DNA from: Nelumbo lutea
Taxonomy: Eukaryota; Streptophyta; Magnoliopsida; Proteales; Nelumbonaceae
Direction of reading: 5' to 3'
Assembly: GCA_022828595.1 (NCBI GenBank)
Contig: JAKGHH010000006.1
Span: 12,582,499-12,646,498, forward strand
Length of the DNA: 64,000 nt
Within the stretch, counting starts at the first letter, position 1; each line of letters begins with the position of its first letter. The notes beneath the pieces are model-generated. The model was not told where the DNA came from, searched no databases, and saw only the letters and a list, made by a program, of their open reading frames with translations. Positions 37,023 through 47,562 of this stretch are shown here, piece by piece. A program made the position numbers and the translations under genes.

Positions 37023-38722
37023 TGATGTGTGGCTCATTGTGACACTAGCAAGTGTACTAGCCGCTCAAGTAATAGAGTAGTGAGTAGAGTATCATTCCCA
37101 TGAGGACTTATGTAGCAACTACTAGCAATAAATCAATCTACTATTATCTGATCAGCCGAAATGTAAAACTAATGAAAAACTGAAATTAAAACTACAAAGT
37201 TATTTCTAAAACGTTGGACCAAATACTTTGTATGCAAGTGAGGAGACAGGCTAAAGATGCATAGAAAAATAAATTCAGCAACTAGTTTTCTAAGCAATTC
37301 GAGTAGAACAGGATTCAGCCTTGGTTTGATGAAATCCCAAAGCAATGAACAGCCTCTCTCGAGCACATGTTCAATCTATGCATGAGTGACGGTTCTTCTA
37401 TCTCTAGCAAGAATCTAATCACCATGCATGCATTCAGATCTAGCAATTATAGGGTTTCATTTCAGCTGGATGATCATCAACTCAGCTAAATGAACACCAG
37501 CCGAATTGTGCAAGTTATCTCTAACCTTGCACTCAATTCGGCTCTTGATTGGCAGATCTGAATTCTTAGAGTCTTTCTCAAGCACTCTAGGAATTCCAAG
37601 AAAGAGGAACAATTCGACCAGACTGAATTAAAGCTACCAAAATTCTTTCTCAAGTAATTCAGGTATTACAAGTTCATGATCTGAAATCACTGATCTGATT
37701 TTAAAGAATAGCAGTTCAGGTCTCACTATTTCATGATCTGAATTTACAGATCTGAGATTGGAAAATAGCAATTCAGACCTTGCAAATTCATGATCTGAAA
37801 TTTCAGATCTGAGATTTCAGACTAGCAGTTCGGCCAACAATCCATAGTTAAAATTCCAAACAAGAAACTTCAAGATTGAATGTACTTTACTTGAATGAAC
37901 TTAGAAAATAAATTACAGAATTGAATTTACATAAAACAAGCTTTGATTACAGCAAGAAAGGAAATTTTGATGAAGAAATTACATAAATCTTAGCTGAATT
38001 CGATTACCAAATTGTGCAGAAACCAAGTGAGGATGAAACCTTGATCTCCAATTGCTTTCTCCCCCTTCGAATTCAGCTTCTTCTTCTCTTGAAGTTGCTT
38101 GTTCCTCCTCTCTTCTCCTCTCTTGTGCCTATCTCTCTCTCTTTTTCTCTCTTAGAACAAAAGCACAAGGAGAGTTTAAAATCAGATGTTGGACCCTTTT
38201 TCCCCCTCTAGAGGCCTCCTTATATAGGCTTTCAAGGAAGCTCTTGCCTCTTCTTGAAGTCTCTAGAATTGGGTGTATTACACTCATGAACCTTCTAGAG
38301 TGCTCCCTCCATCTCTTCAAGAAACTTCTAGGAGTTGCCGCCCCTAGCTTCGTTTGGGCTGCTTTTTGGGCTGTAGCTTAGCTTGTTTTTGAGCACATAT
38401 AGCTGCACTCTAGGCTATTCTTTTGGCTGAAACTGGGCTGGGCCAAAATTTACTTCTTGCTAGGCTTCTTCTCTTGAGTTTTCCAAAGAGTTAGCTTGCA
38501 TTACTTGGGCCGAATGGAAACTCCCTTGCTCTCAAGGCTGGGCTGGGCTGAACTTGATAAATTGTGGGCTTTCTTTTCTTGCTTTTGCCTTCTTTTTCTT
38601 GAGTTGGCTGCCCCTGAAATCTTTATTGCAATTAAGCTAAAAATAGGGCAAATTTTAATTAAGCCGGCATAAAATTTCATGCAAAAACCTCATAAAAATA
38701 TAGATAAATTGTAGGTTCATCA
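37023..38722 (-). repeat. 5' LTR of element F (1700 bp)
   Basis: Minus-strand TGATGAACCTAC ... CCACACATCA, with TG/CA ends. A TATA box CTATATAAGG is at 38218-38227. The R/U5 side also has several GATCTGAAATC words (37430-37820). There is no partner LTR in the window. Plus-strand ORFs here (for example 38014-38211) are incidental. Confidence 0.82.
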
Positions 38723-39582
38723 TCATGCTTTGAAGGAACCTAGAAGTTAGAACGCTCGACATGTCTCTTGCACAAGAAGCCCAAGAGTAAGTCAAATTAA
38801 CACGAAGTAAAGAAAACAAACACCCGAACCTAAGACGATGACCTACCCAAAGAACTCAGCTCAGCCTAGATTATCTTCTCCTTGGCTAAGAAGCCATTAA
38901 GAATCAGCTAGCGGTTTACCAAATTCCGCATTCTTGCCTGCACTTACTCGTTCAATTCCTCCCCGACGTCTTTCACTTCCTCTCTCCAGTGCGCTGGGAA
39001 GTGCCACCCACCAGACAACATGAGGAAAAAATATTTACTCTTCTAGGTCGAGACTTTGGAAGGAAAGCCTTGTAGAAGCTTATACCTGGGCCAGAAAGAC
39101 AAGTAGTAACTAACCTTGCCTAGGGTGCTAGCATGGTTATTTGGTAGAGACCGTAAAAGGTTTTGATGTCTAGAGGAAGGCTGGTGCGAAAGAAAGGGAA
39201 ATTGTACCAACCAGAGTATGGATGGAGTTCGGGTGCAATTAATCAAGTCTGACATTGTAATACTTCAAGACCTCAGGAATGAAGGGGTCAAGCGGAAACT
39301 AGAGACCTGACTTCAGAGCCTCCTCAAAGACGGCCACTTCGTTCTTGTCATGCTCCCAAGGGAAAGACATAGTAGGAAGGGAGTAATTGTAGTGGTCGGG
39401 GAACCTATACCTAGCCGCAAGACTATGAATCTCCTCGATAAACAACTTAGTAGGACCAAAGTGGTCCATGGCTAACGGGAAGATGAAGCCCCTTTATGGG
39501 AACCTTGTCGGTCTTGGACCGAGGACACCTACTTGGCCTGACCGAACTATATTGTCTCCTCACCGGACGCACCACTTGACAT
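38723..39582 (-). pseudogene. Antisense ORF relic of element D
   Basis: Opposite in direction to D's pol, between it and the 3' LTR. Start ATG at 39582 ('MSSGASGEET'), downstream of a TATA-like box. Residues 'YYLSFWPRYKLLQGFPSKV' (about 39055-39110) and 'WHFPAHWREEVKD' (about 38965-39005) match 'YYLSPRPGFKLLHELPNKV' and 'WPFQTGWGE' of the better preserved gene in E (53557). Stops and frameshifts abound. The function is unknown; the homologous domain is, from memory, the Pfam 'putative gypsy type transposon' family. It stops at the F insertion. Confidence 0.7.
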
Positions 39583-39742
39583 AATGAAAAGAATAAGGAA
39601 AGAAAAGAAAAGGAGGACGACTCACCTAAGGGAAGAAACAACCAACCTCGCCGACCTGACTGAAGACAACGACTACAACGTGCTCTACGACCTCAAAACA
39701 CACCAGAGCTCAAGGGCATGAATGAAACAGGTCCCCAAGGGC

Positions 39743-39755
39743 CCTATTTTTAGCC
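39743..39755 (-). promoter_or_regulatory. TATA-like box of the D antisense gene
   Basis: Minus-strand GGCTAAAAATAGG about 160-170 bp upstream of the ATG at 39582. It aligns in position with GGTATAAATAGTAGG of element E. Degraded. Confidence 0.4.
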
Positions 39756-40052
39756 GCCTTAACTGATCATGGGCAATCCAGATCGAATAGATCTGATGGC
39801 TCCCGAGGGTGCGATTGTTCATATTCTGAGGTAGAAATCATTTGAGTGCATTTTTAACATCCGCGAAGCTTAATGTTCACATGATGTCCGTGTGTGCCCA
39901 AGACGTGACCTCGCCCAATAAGGTTGAGCCAATGGAGTCGATCAGGTCTGAACTATTGGTTGGACCACGACTGAATCGAAGACCGAGCCAAATCCATTCA
40001 ACTTGATGAGACTCCTGCCCCGAGTTGACTACGTCAGGCTTCGGAGTGGGGG

Positions 40053-40856
40053 TGTTATGGGCCTGCGCATAGGATCTCATCACGGGTCGGTCCACGGGGA
40101 GAAAGCCTTGCTTTCCCTTGCGTGCAGAACCTATTGTGGAAAACCAAATGGGTGATTTGTCCAAGAGACCACTCGAACTCTCCGAATGGGTGATTTGTCC
40201 AAGAGACCACCTGGACTTTCCTCACTCTTCACTTGACTGGAAAGCTGAATGTCTTTACTTCAACTCGTAGCTCCTTAAATAGGAGATTATAGAAGGAAAT
40301 TCTTTGTTGGATTTGGCTAGTAGGGTAATCCAACTCAAACTCAAACTCCTAATTGCCTACTCCTAATGGTAACACAACTCTTACTTAAGAAGGTAAGATA
40401 AGATAAGGATAAGGGATAAGGGATAAGGAATGGTGAAGCTGGCGGCGAGTTGGTGAGCAGAGCTGATGTGGTAAGATAAGTGTGGACCTACCCTGATGAG
40501 CTATCATGTGGGCCCCACCCTACTACTGCTACTGGGAGGTGTGTGCGTCTCACAGTGCTGCTACCGTGAGGTGCATGCTGCTGTCGTGCGGTGCATGCTA
40601 CTATCTAGTGCTGCTGTCGTGCGGTGCGTGCTGCTGCCTAGTGCTGCTGTCGTGCGGTGTGTGCTGTGCACTGCCGGGCAATGCGTGCTGTGCACTATCG
40701 GGCGGTGCGTGTAGCGCGCTGCCGGGCAGTGCGTGCGGCACGCTACCGGGTTGCTGTGCGGTGCTACTGGGCGGTGCGTGCTGCTGTGCAGCCCGTTGTG
40801 CGTGCTACTGCCTATGACTGTACCGCAGTGCACTACCGAGCGGTGTGTCCATAACA
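40053..40856 (-). repeat. 3' LTR of element G
   Basis: TGTTATGGGCC ... GTCCATAACA. The plus-strand right third (about 40555-40850) is a GC-rich minisatellite with units like GTGCGGTGCGTGCTGCTGCC. (GGATAAG)n lies near 40407-40430. A TATA-like TATTTAAGG (minus) sits at about 40272-40282. Confidence 0.88.
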
Positions 40857-42063
40857 TCAAACCCTTCTTGGACTACGAGCTTGTCCTCAAGCTCGAATTG
40901 GGTGTCGAAAACACCATCAAAGGAATCCTAGATAGGTGGAATGGCTTTGCCCTCCTAGATCGGATTCCCATGGAGGGGGTTCATCCTCATCTTCCTCTTG
41001 TTTCACCAGGAGGCAGAAAAGTTTCTTGCACTTGTGCCCTGCTGAGCAGAAATTCATCGCAATTAAAACATTGCCCCCCCTGCGTTCTGCCATCTCAGCC
41101 CTAGACAAATGCTTAATAGGGGGTGTACCAATGCTGCTCCTCACACTAGTTGATGCTGATCTAGAATTGGTGCTCGTTTCTGGCTTCCGTTTTGGGCTGG
41201 CTGCTGGATATAGAGCCATTCCAAGTGGTTCCCTGTTGGCTGCCAACGAAAGCCCTCCTCCAGTAGGCTTCGGGTTTGTCCAAGCCACTGCTGGGCATCC
41301 CATGCTGGATGGCCCTCGGCTAATCTGCAGTTTGCGCTCGAAGGCTCAGGCTAAATTCATTGCTGTGACCTGTTAGGCGGGCTATGCATCTCTACATCAA
41401 CTCTCAGGGGTTTGGCTAGACTAGCTATGAACACATCCACCTGCTGGTCTGGGCGTACTAAAGAGGCCCTGGCGAGAAGGGTCTAAAACTGCCATTGATA
41501 CTTTGCTGCGGTCCCAATCTGCTTGAGGTTAATGAGTTCCCCCAAGGGGTTGCTTGTTAATGGGGGTCCGAACCGAAGGAGGCAGTATGACTTGAACTGA
41601 TCCCAACAAAGACCTGGTTCCTCCTACTCCACTCGATAAAACCAGAGTTGCGCTTCTTCGGTCAAGTGGAACGCGAACAGGCTAACCTTGTCCTTCTCCT
41701 CCGTGCGCTAATTATGGAAGAATTTCTCACAGCGGTACAGCCATCCCAGTGGGTCACCGCTGCCACTGTATGAGGGAAACTCCAAATGGCTACACTTGGG
41801 AATAACTATGACTGTCCGGGCAGCGATCTGCTATTCGCTGGATGCCTTTACCGAGTCCGGACGATGACTATTTGTGTTGGCGATTCCCTTAGAACTCCTT
41901 TCTTTGTTGGAGAGGAATGCTTCTAGCAGGCGTCGCAGCTCCCGAACATCTTCCTTGACTTCACGAACCTCCATGCTGGTTTCGGCTAGACTATGTTCCA
42001 GTTCGTGGACCTTGGATGATAGCTGCTCCATATCGCCCATGATGTTTGGCTCTGATACCAGAA
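40857..42063 (-). pseudogene. Gag remnant of element G
   Basis: Minus strand, from about 42040 ('MGDMEQLSSKVHELEHSLAE', a coiled-coil N-terminus with heptad Leu) through a gag core around 41500-41800, to a basic stretch and a zinc knuckle. The knuckle is split by a frameshift: 'CFNCDE' in one frame, 'SAGHKCKKLF' in the next (about 41015-41080), which together resemble the C-x2-C-x4-H-x4-C box of Del/Reina-type chromovirus gags. An acidic tail 'QEEDEDEPP' follows. No protease, RT or integrase is present. The last stretch before the 3' LTR (about 40870-40920) has 'LEDKL'-like text and a purine tract AAGAAGGGTTTGA. Confidence 0.75.
42048..42060 (-). promoter_or_regulatory. Primer-binding site of element G
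   Basis: Minus-strand TGGTATCAGAGCC, perfect initiator-Met type, 3 bp from the LTR. Confidence 0.9.
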
Positions 42064-42929
42064 TGTTATGGGCCCGCGCGTAGGATCTCATCACGGGTCG
42101 GTCCACGGAGAGAAAGCCCTGCTTTCCCTTGCGTGCAAAAACTATTGTGGAAAACCGAATGGGTGATTTGTCTAAGAGACCACCCGAACTCTCCAAATGG
42201 GTGATTTGTCCAAGAGATCACCCGAACTCTCCTCACTCTTCTCTTGACTGGAAAACTAAATGTCTTTACTTCAACTCGTAGCTCCTTAAATAGGATATTA
42301 CAGAAGGAAATTCCTAGTTGGATTCGGCTAGGCTAGGGTAATCCATCTCAAACTCAAACTCCATATTACCTACTCCTAATGGTAACACAACTCTTACTTA
42401 AGAAGGTAAGATAAGATAAGGATAAGGGATAAGGGATAAGGGATAAGGAATGGTGAAGCTGGCGGCGAGTTGGTGAGCAGAGCTGATGTGGTAAGATAAG
42501 TGTGGATCCACCCTGATGAGCTATTGTGTGGGCCCCGCCCTACTGCTACTGTCGGGCGCTGCGCACGTCTCGCAACGTTGTTGCCGTGAGGTGTGTGTTG
42601 CTGTCGTGCGGTGCGTGTTGTTGTCGTGCAGTGCGTGCTGCTGTCTAGTGCCACTGTCGTGCGGTGCGTGCTGCTGCCTAGTGCTACTGTCGTGCGGTGC
42701 GTGTTGCTGCCTAGTGCTACTGCCATGCGGTGCGTGCTGTGCACTGCCGGGCGGTGTGTGCTGTGCGCTGCTGGGCGGTGAGTGCTGCGCGCTACTGGGC
42801 GATGCGTGCTGCACGCTGCCAGGCGGTGCGTGTGGGGCGCTGTCGGGCTACTGTGTGGCGCTGCCGGGCGATGCGTGCTACTACCTATGATTGCGCCGCA
42901 GTGCACTACCGGGCAGTGTTTCCATAACA
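42064..42929 (-). repeat. 5' LTR of element G
   Basis: Same as the 40053 copy with more minisatellite (about 42575-42910) and one more GGATAAG unit. Long Cys-rich frames in it follow from repeat units being multiples of three and are not genes. Confidence 0.88.
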
Positions 42930-42938
42930 GGGGGCAAT
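42930..42938 (+). promoter_or_regulatory. Right half of the D polypurine tract
   Basis: GGGGGCAAT before LTR start TGATTAGGG. The left half GGAGTGGGGG is at 40043-40052, across element G. Joined, it matches the tract of element E (GGAGTGGGGGCAAT). Confidence 0.75.
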
Positions 42939-43568
42939 TGATTAGGGATAATTTGGCCCGTCCAATGACATGATGACATGTGGAGCGACGGAATGATGTG
43001 GTGACACTTCAACGACCTCAAACACCCCAGGCGATCCTAGTCACCTCGAGCACCTCGGTTCACTTAGCTAAACCAAGGCCCAAGTATCCCAATACATGCA
43101 TTGACCAACCAAGGTGCCATGTAGCCTCCTTCTAGAAGCAAGCCAGCTATCTCCGATCTCCTCAGGATCATGGCGTACGTCAACGGATCTTATCTTCACC
43201 CTGCCCGATTCGGATAGATCTGGATAAGCCTTATTAGCTTACTTGAAGTTCATCTTCGGGAGAAAAGCTAACTCCGGGTTAGATGGGCCAATGTTTCGAA
43301 CACGCATCGTGAGGCCCACAACAACTTGCCTATATAAAGGCTTCGCCTCTAACCTCGCAAGGTACACACAATTTAGCTTTGGCATCCTCTTACTTTCAAA
43401 GCTATCAACTCTCTGAAATCTCCATCGCTAACTTAAGCATCAGAGTCTCCACACCGAGTAAAGCACCCCAAAACACTCTGGTATTGTCTTCTTGCAGCTC
43501 AACTAGGTGACATCTCTACCCCGACATCTGAGTTGTTCTCCAGTAGGGAGCAATCAGATCGCGCATCA
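42939..43568 (+). repeat. 3' LTR of element D
   Basis: TGATTAGGGATAATTTGG ... GCGCATCA, 630 bp, with TATA box TATATAAAGG at 43331-43340. It retains the promoter part lost from the 5' copy. Confidence 0.84.
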
Positions 43569-43696
43569 TTAGGGCCTATACTTGCAATTGTGTTAGAAAG
43601 TTCAAGGAAGGTGATTGTAGTTACCAAACTTCAAACGAGTTTTTAGCAACGGTCAGAAACTTTAGGGGAGGTTTTAGCAATTTATCCATCATATTA

Positions 43697-45650
43697 AAAG
43701 CAGATGACGCCTGAATGCCATTAATGAAATCTTAGTCGTTTGTTGAGTACTTTGGACGAGCAGGATGTTTGTAAAAGAGTAAAAGGTCAAAGAGCCCATG
43801 GCAATGTTTTAAAAATTGACCTGGAACTGGAACCATTCTAACCATTGGTTTTCGGGTTGACAGTTCGACCATCTAGTTTGAACAAATGACTCGTTTTGAC
43901 AAAAAAATAATTAAAATAAAAAATAACAAAAAACCATTGAATAGATCAATGGTTTAACCACCAAAGTCAATGAATTATTGACCAATTCAATAATATTTTT
44001 CCAGAAATAGGGTTTGGGGTAAAACGGAACCGATTACTTATATGGTTTCCGGTCCAAACAATCCGACCGTCTAGATCAACGGCCGTTCGAAAACATTGGT
44101 GATATTATGGGCTAGCAACTCTAGGGATCGGTTACAAAAGAAAGTCAATAAAAAATGGGGAAAATAAATTGAGTTGTGTTCGAGCCTTTGAGGTGTCTCT
44201 TAATGTCATAAATGTGTATATGTGAAATGACTTGAATTTATAGGTGGGGTCACTCAATTCTCAAGGCCGATGGGATAAGAGCACGTGGCTGAGATCTAGG
44301 GACACTTGTTGAGATACACTGACATGTTTGATGCACGTGGTAGGGCTGTGGGCCCTATTTTCTATCTTCGCTAACCACATGAGGCCGTAATAGTGCCAGG
44401 TGGCTCATTTGCTGTAGATTTATTCATGTACCGGGTTCACTTTTACCAAATTTTGAATAGGGGTCAGTCTAAAGCCCGAGCCCAATACATTATAAATCAG
44501 GCCCGCAGCCCAGCCAATAAACAGATTTATTTTACTGGTGCCACCTGTACTCGATTAGGCAGGATGTGTTCCAACTAGGCTACACTTAGGAAGATGGCAT
44601 TGAGGTGACTTGAGTCTAGATGCCGAACTAGCTTTGGGCAGGGATACTTTTCGCTGGTGACGGGATTTGCGTTTTACAAATGTGCGCCTCAGAGGCGCAT
44701 TTGCTGTGCAGTGGGAACATTTCTGATGAATAATAATTAATAAATACGGGAGATATTCTTAATGCATGACAAAATGTGTATGTGAAGCGCCTGTGAAGTA
44801 TTGGGTGTGAGGAACAGATCCGGTCTCTTTTCGATTTTTTAGAGCGTTTATAAGCTGGACACGATGACCCTTCACCAATTTACGCTTCATGTTTATCTTA
44901 TTTTGTCAAAACTCAAAAAGAAATAAGGGGTAATTAATATGTTACTCCACTCTCATGTTAATGTGTCATTCACAAGAATGCTCTCAACAGTTTATGCTGT
45001 TGGCCCTTCACAGCTAAATTTTTTTTTGTTAATGCCACGTGTTGAGTTCTGGTTGGTTCTCTTCGTATAAAAACAATAATAGATGCAAAATTTATATACA
45101 GTTCATATTTGTACCGCAGAAAAGCAGTACTGTTCAAAATTTTAGAATACCTAAACCGGATGGTTGAATCACACATCTTATAAGCTGCAATGTTGCCTGT
45201 GGTTTGGTGTGCAATGTATATTTTCTTTGTAAGCATACACGATAACAGATTTGTAGACTTGGCAATGCTCATGAAATAAACAAACCGAGATATGCACTCT
45301 CCCATACAATTCTTTCTTTTTGAAAAGAGCTTATTAATCAGACACACTGAGAACATCATCTTGGAATTACCCAAACACACCAACTCCCTGACTAGAGAGG
45401 TAGAAAAGATAAACCTTTTTTTCTCGAGGTTGTTTCCTTGTGTTTTGTGCCCATTTTCCAACCCAGTATGTTTGTCTGTTTGTCTGTTTAGAACTTTGGA
45501 TTCCTTTGAGCTACTCTTTTCCTCGTTTACCACTTGTAATCCTTGTACTTAGTAATCGTAAGAGACTTCTTCTGGCCTCATTAGTGGTTCTATGCCTTTG
45601 TCTTTGTTTTCTAGCGTGGATACTAGTTATTGGTAAACCTTTTTGGTAAG
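43697..45650. other. Low-copy AT-rich stretch with one MITE; no gene supported
   Basis: Apart from the MITE at 43802-44098 I recognise nothing. A small imperfect hairpin AAATGTGCGCCTC/GAGGCGCATTT sits at 44678-44702. The longest open frame is 44970-45533 on the minus strand (187 codons, basic, no recognised domain, no good context). I regard it as doubtful. Confidence 0.4.
43802..44098. mobile_element. hAT-like MITE
   Basis: Terminal inverted CAATGTTTT / AAAACATTG, 297 bp, with an interior of ACCGG/CCGGT, TTGACC/GGTC words, like CAATGTTTTAAAA-type plant MITEs. I found no 8-bp target duplication, so borders are tentative. Confidence 0.55.
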
Positions 45651-45652
45651 CT

Positions 45653-46240
45653 AGGATGGCAATTTTTATCCTATCGGATGCGTATCTGGTCCATTGATTT
45701 TTTGTTTTTTTTTGTACATGTAGGGTAGGGTATTAGGTTAAACCTGACCCTCCCGACCCATTTTGTTGGCAAGTATATGAACTTTATTTATTTTTTTGAC
45801 ATCTTCTAAAGGATTACACAACGGGGGGTAGCCCATCCCCCAACCCATAACCCCCCACCAACCCAAGTGTAGGTGGGATTTGATCCCAATTCTCTACCAC
45901 GATCAGGAGACCTTATCAATCAGCTGGTTGGCACCTTGTATATGTGAACTTTATTTATTAGGTGTTGAATTTAATAATATCTTGAACTTTATTTATTGTT
46001 TATATATAACAAAAAATAATAGAAAATTAGATTTAGATTCTAAATCCAAACCACCTTATCCTTGAATGTATGGAAGGTAGGGCAGAGGAGGGTTTTACAT
46101 TTTCATGTGCAAAAATGATTTAGATTCTCAAAATCCAACCCGCTACAGGTTTAGAGACAGGTATAAATTAAAAGGTTTAGAGATATGAAAAGAATCTAAA
46201 ATTTACAAATCCCTCTCCAAAGACACCCGGTTGCCATCCT
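45653..46240. mobile_element. Probable MITE, AGGATGGCAA termini
   Basis: AGGATGGCAA at 45653 and TTGCCATCCT ending 46240 form 10-bp inverted termini. The interior is AT-rich with GGTC/GACCC words. A SINE-like insertion lies inside. No clear target duplication. Confidence 0.55.
45793..45937 (-). mobile_element. SINE-like insertion
   Basis: About 145 bp flanked by near-identical GTATATGAACTTTATTTATT (45773-45792) and GTATATGTGAACTTTATTTATT (45938-45959). On the minus strand it opens AGGTGCCAACCAGCTG, has a possible B-box-like GGGATCAAATCCC, and ends in a short A run. Long duplications plus an A tail indicate target-primed retrotransposition. Confidence 0.7.
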
Positions 46241-46754
46241 TACTTCTTGAGTAAATGAGTGCCATCAGCATCCAAATAACAAATAAGTTTGCTTTTGGCT
46301 TCAATGGGGATTTACTGATTAGGACCAGATATCACGTGGGTTTGTTTTGCAATTCATGGTCGACCTCACTCTAAGACTTCCTATGTCCAAATCCATTGGT
46401 AGTGTGCGGTGACTGTTCGACTGTGTGGTCTAGCGGAGTTGTCCCATTCATTACTTGAGTGGAAGACGTGCTTCAATGGGTTCACATCACTTCAGAGCTA
46501 GACAATCCTTTTCTCCACATCAAAATTTATCAGTTTTTTCTATTTTACAGAAGATAAGTACAATTTGAGCCTGGTTAAAAGGAAAACCTAGTTACAGTTT
46601 TGATCACTCAATGGAGTTTACAGAACCCTCATATGGTGGACCTCTGTTTATGGAGTCATCAGCATTAACACTATTATAAAACTAGTTGGCTGGGAAATAA
46701 TGTCTAGAAAGTTTTTTGAAAGGTTGCCGCAAGAGGGGCAAAATTAAACTGAGG

Positions 46755-47000
46755 GTCCGTTTGGTTCAGTCAGAATAAGAATCCTTTGGAATTGGAATTA
46801 GAATGGTCTATTTTCTTCACCTGTTTGGTTTAATCTGTAATTGGAACCGGAATCATAATTGGTTGGAATGAATTCTCATTCTCATGGGAAAGGGAGAGAA
46901 TTCCCTCGTATGGGGGAATGCCATTCCACCAAGAATGGGAATGAGATTCTGACCTACCAATTCCGATTCTGAACCCCCTATTCCCACAAACCAAATGGAC
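46755..47000. mobile_element. GTCCGTTTGG-type MITE, copy 1
   Basis: GTCCGTTTGG ... CCAAATGGAC with an interior rich in GAATGGGAATGAGATTC palindromic words. Same family as 47290-47515. ACTGA occurs just outside both ends, but the exact duplication is unclear. Confidence 0.65.
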
Positions 47001-47250
47001 ACTGAATTGTTTCAGATTGAAAACTCCTCCACCCATTAACTTTATGAAGAAATAAACGGGTCCTAAATGGTATTTCCACACTCCTTTTTCTACTTTTATT
47101 ATCCAGAAAACTTCCAAGTTCAAACATAATCTCTGCATATACAGATTCACTAGTTCTAATCATGGCGTTGGCTTCTAACTCTGCAAAAATGTCGTGAAAT
47201 TTAAGATTCATTTAGGATGAATCCAATCCAAATTATGAATTTCAGTCGAT

Positions 47251-47268
47251 TCTCTCTCTCTCTCTCTC
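47251..47268. repeat. (CT)n microsatellite
   Basis: Uninterrupted CT dinucleotides, about nine units, between two MITE copies. Confidence 0.85.
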
Positions 47269-47289
47269 ATCTTATTCACAAAATATTAA

Positions 47290-47515
47290 AGGTCTGTTTG
47301 CTACTCAGTTGGAATCAGAATCGAAATCAGAATAAGCTAGAACAGGATTTCATTCCCAAGTGAAGAGGAAGGAATGGCCATTCCCTCAAATAGGGAATGC
47401 CATTCCAACAGAAATAGGAATGAGATTCTAATTTCGTCTAACCAAATAGTTAGAATCAGAATAATCCACTCCAATTCGGATTCTAGATCCCTATTTCGAT
47501 AAACCAAATGGACCT
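47290..47515. mobile_element. PIF/Harbinger-like MITE, copy 2
   Basis: AGGTCTGTTTG ... CAAATGGACCT, 226 bp, flanked by TAA on both sides (47287-47289, 47516-47518), the 3-bp duplication of Tourist-type elements. Interior as in copy 1 (GAATGCCATTCC words). Confidence 0.75.
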
Positions 47516-47562
47516 TAAAGCTTATATACAGCAAAAAAGTCACATATAATTTACTTATAAGT

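Larger units (their letters stand above)
33455..38722 (-). mobile_element. Athila-like gypsy element F, 5' half only
   Basis: Read on the minus strand: 5' LTR (38722-37023), primer site, a 2.6-kb leader and gag, then an abrupt end in element D pol near 33455. Protease, RT, integrase and 3' LTR are absent. The LTR end ...CATCA plus AGTTT then TGGCGCCGTTGCCGG is the classic Athila junction (family knowledge). It was inserted into D and later cut, or D lost the rest by recombination. Confidence 0.8.
40053..42929 (-). mobile_element. Gag-only non-autonomous LTR element G
   Basis: Bounded by perfect TGTTATGG / CCATAACA ends and a GGGGG target duplication (40048-40052, 42930-42934). LTRs of 804 and 866 bp enclose only 1207 bp. 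The primer site (minus TGGTATCAGAGCC, 42048-42060) lies 3 bp inside the right LTR, so the element reads leftwards. The internal part codes only for a gag-like protein with a chromovirus-type zinc knuckle, as in TR-GAG/TRIM-like elements (family knowledge). It interrupts the polypurine tract of D. Confidence 0.88.
28427..43568 (+). mobile_element. Ty3/gypsy Tat-like element D, host of nested insertions
   Basis: LTRs at 28427-28803 and 42939-43568 share blocks from 'GTCCAATGA' to 'AGTAGGGAGCAAT'. Inside, in order: primer site, gag, protease, RT, RNase H, then element F, an antisense ORF relic on the minus strand, element G, and polypurine tract. Protease-RT-RNase H order with gag of the Tat type, plus the antisense ORF, place it in the Tat lineage (family knowledge). 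No integrase core is found. No clean 5-bp duplication is seen (CTCAG versus TTAGG). Confidence 0.85.
28060..43687. mobile_element. Mutator-like MITE split by gypsy element D
   Basis: Seen: AAATTGCTAAAACCTCCC at 28068-28085 and its reverse complement at about 43667-43684 face each other across 15.6 kb. Flanking them is the same 9-bp word ATCATATTA (28051-28059 and 43688-43696), the duplication length of Mutator superfamily elements; the left terminus has about 4 extra bases. Without D the element would be about 0.5 kb (28060-28426 plus 43569-43687). It is non-coding, and the interior is AT-rich. Confidence 0.7.

Noticed and set aside
38014..38381. Leu/Ser-rich open frames in the F LTR
   Set aside because: They lie within the LTR around its TATA box on the opposite strand; composition effect.
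40407..40432. Telomere-like GGATAAGGGATAAGGG runs
   Set aside because: A 7-bp unit but not the plant telomere TTTAGGG; a short slippage array inside an LTR.
40496..40860. Cys-rich open frames on both strands of the G LTRs (also 42394-42973)
   Set aside because: They follow from minisatellite units whose length is a multiple of three; all frames stay open and both LTRs show them. Not genes.
44970..45533. 187-codon minus-strand open frame
   Set aside because: No recognised domain, AT-rich codon use and no homologous neighbour; a chance open frame cannot be excluded, so it is only mentioned in the intergenic entry.
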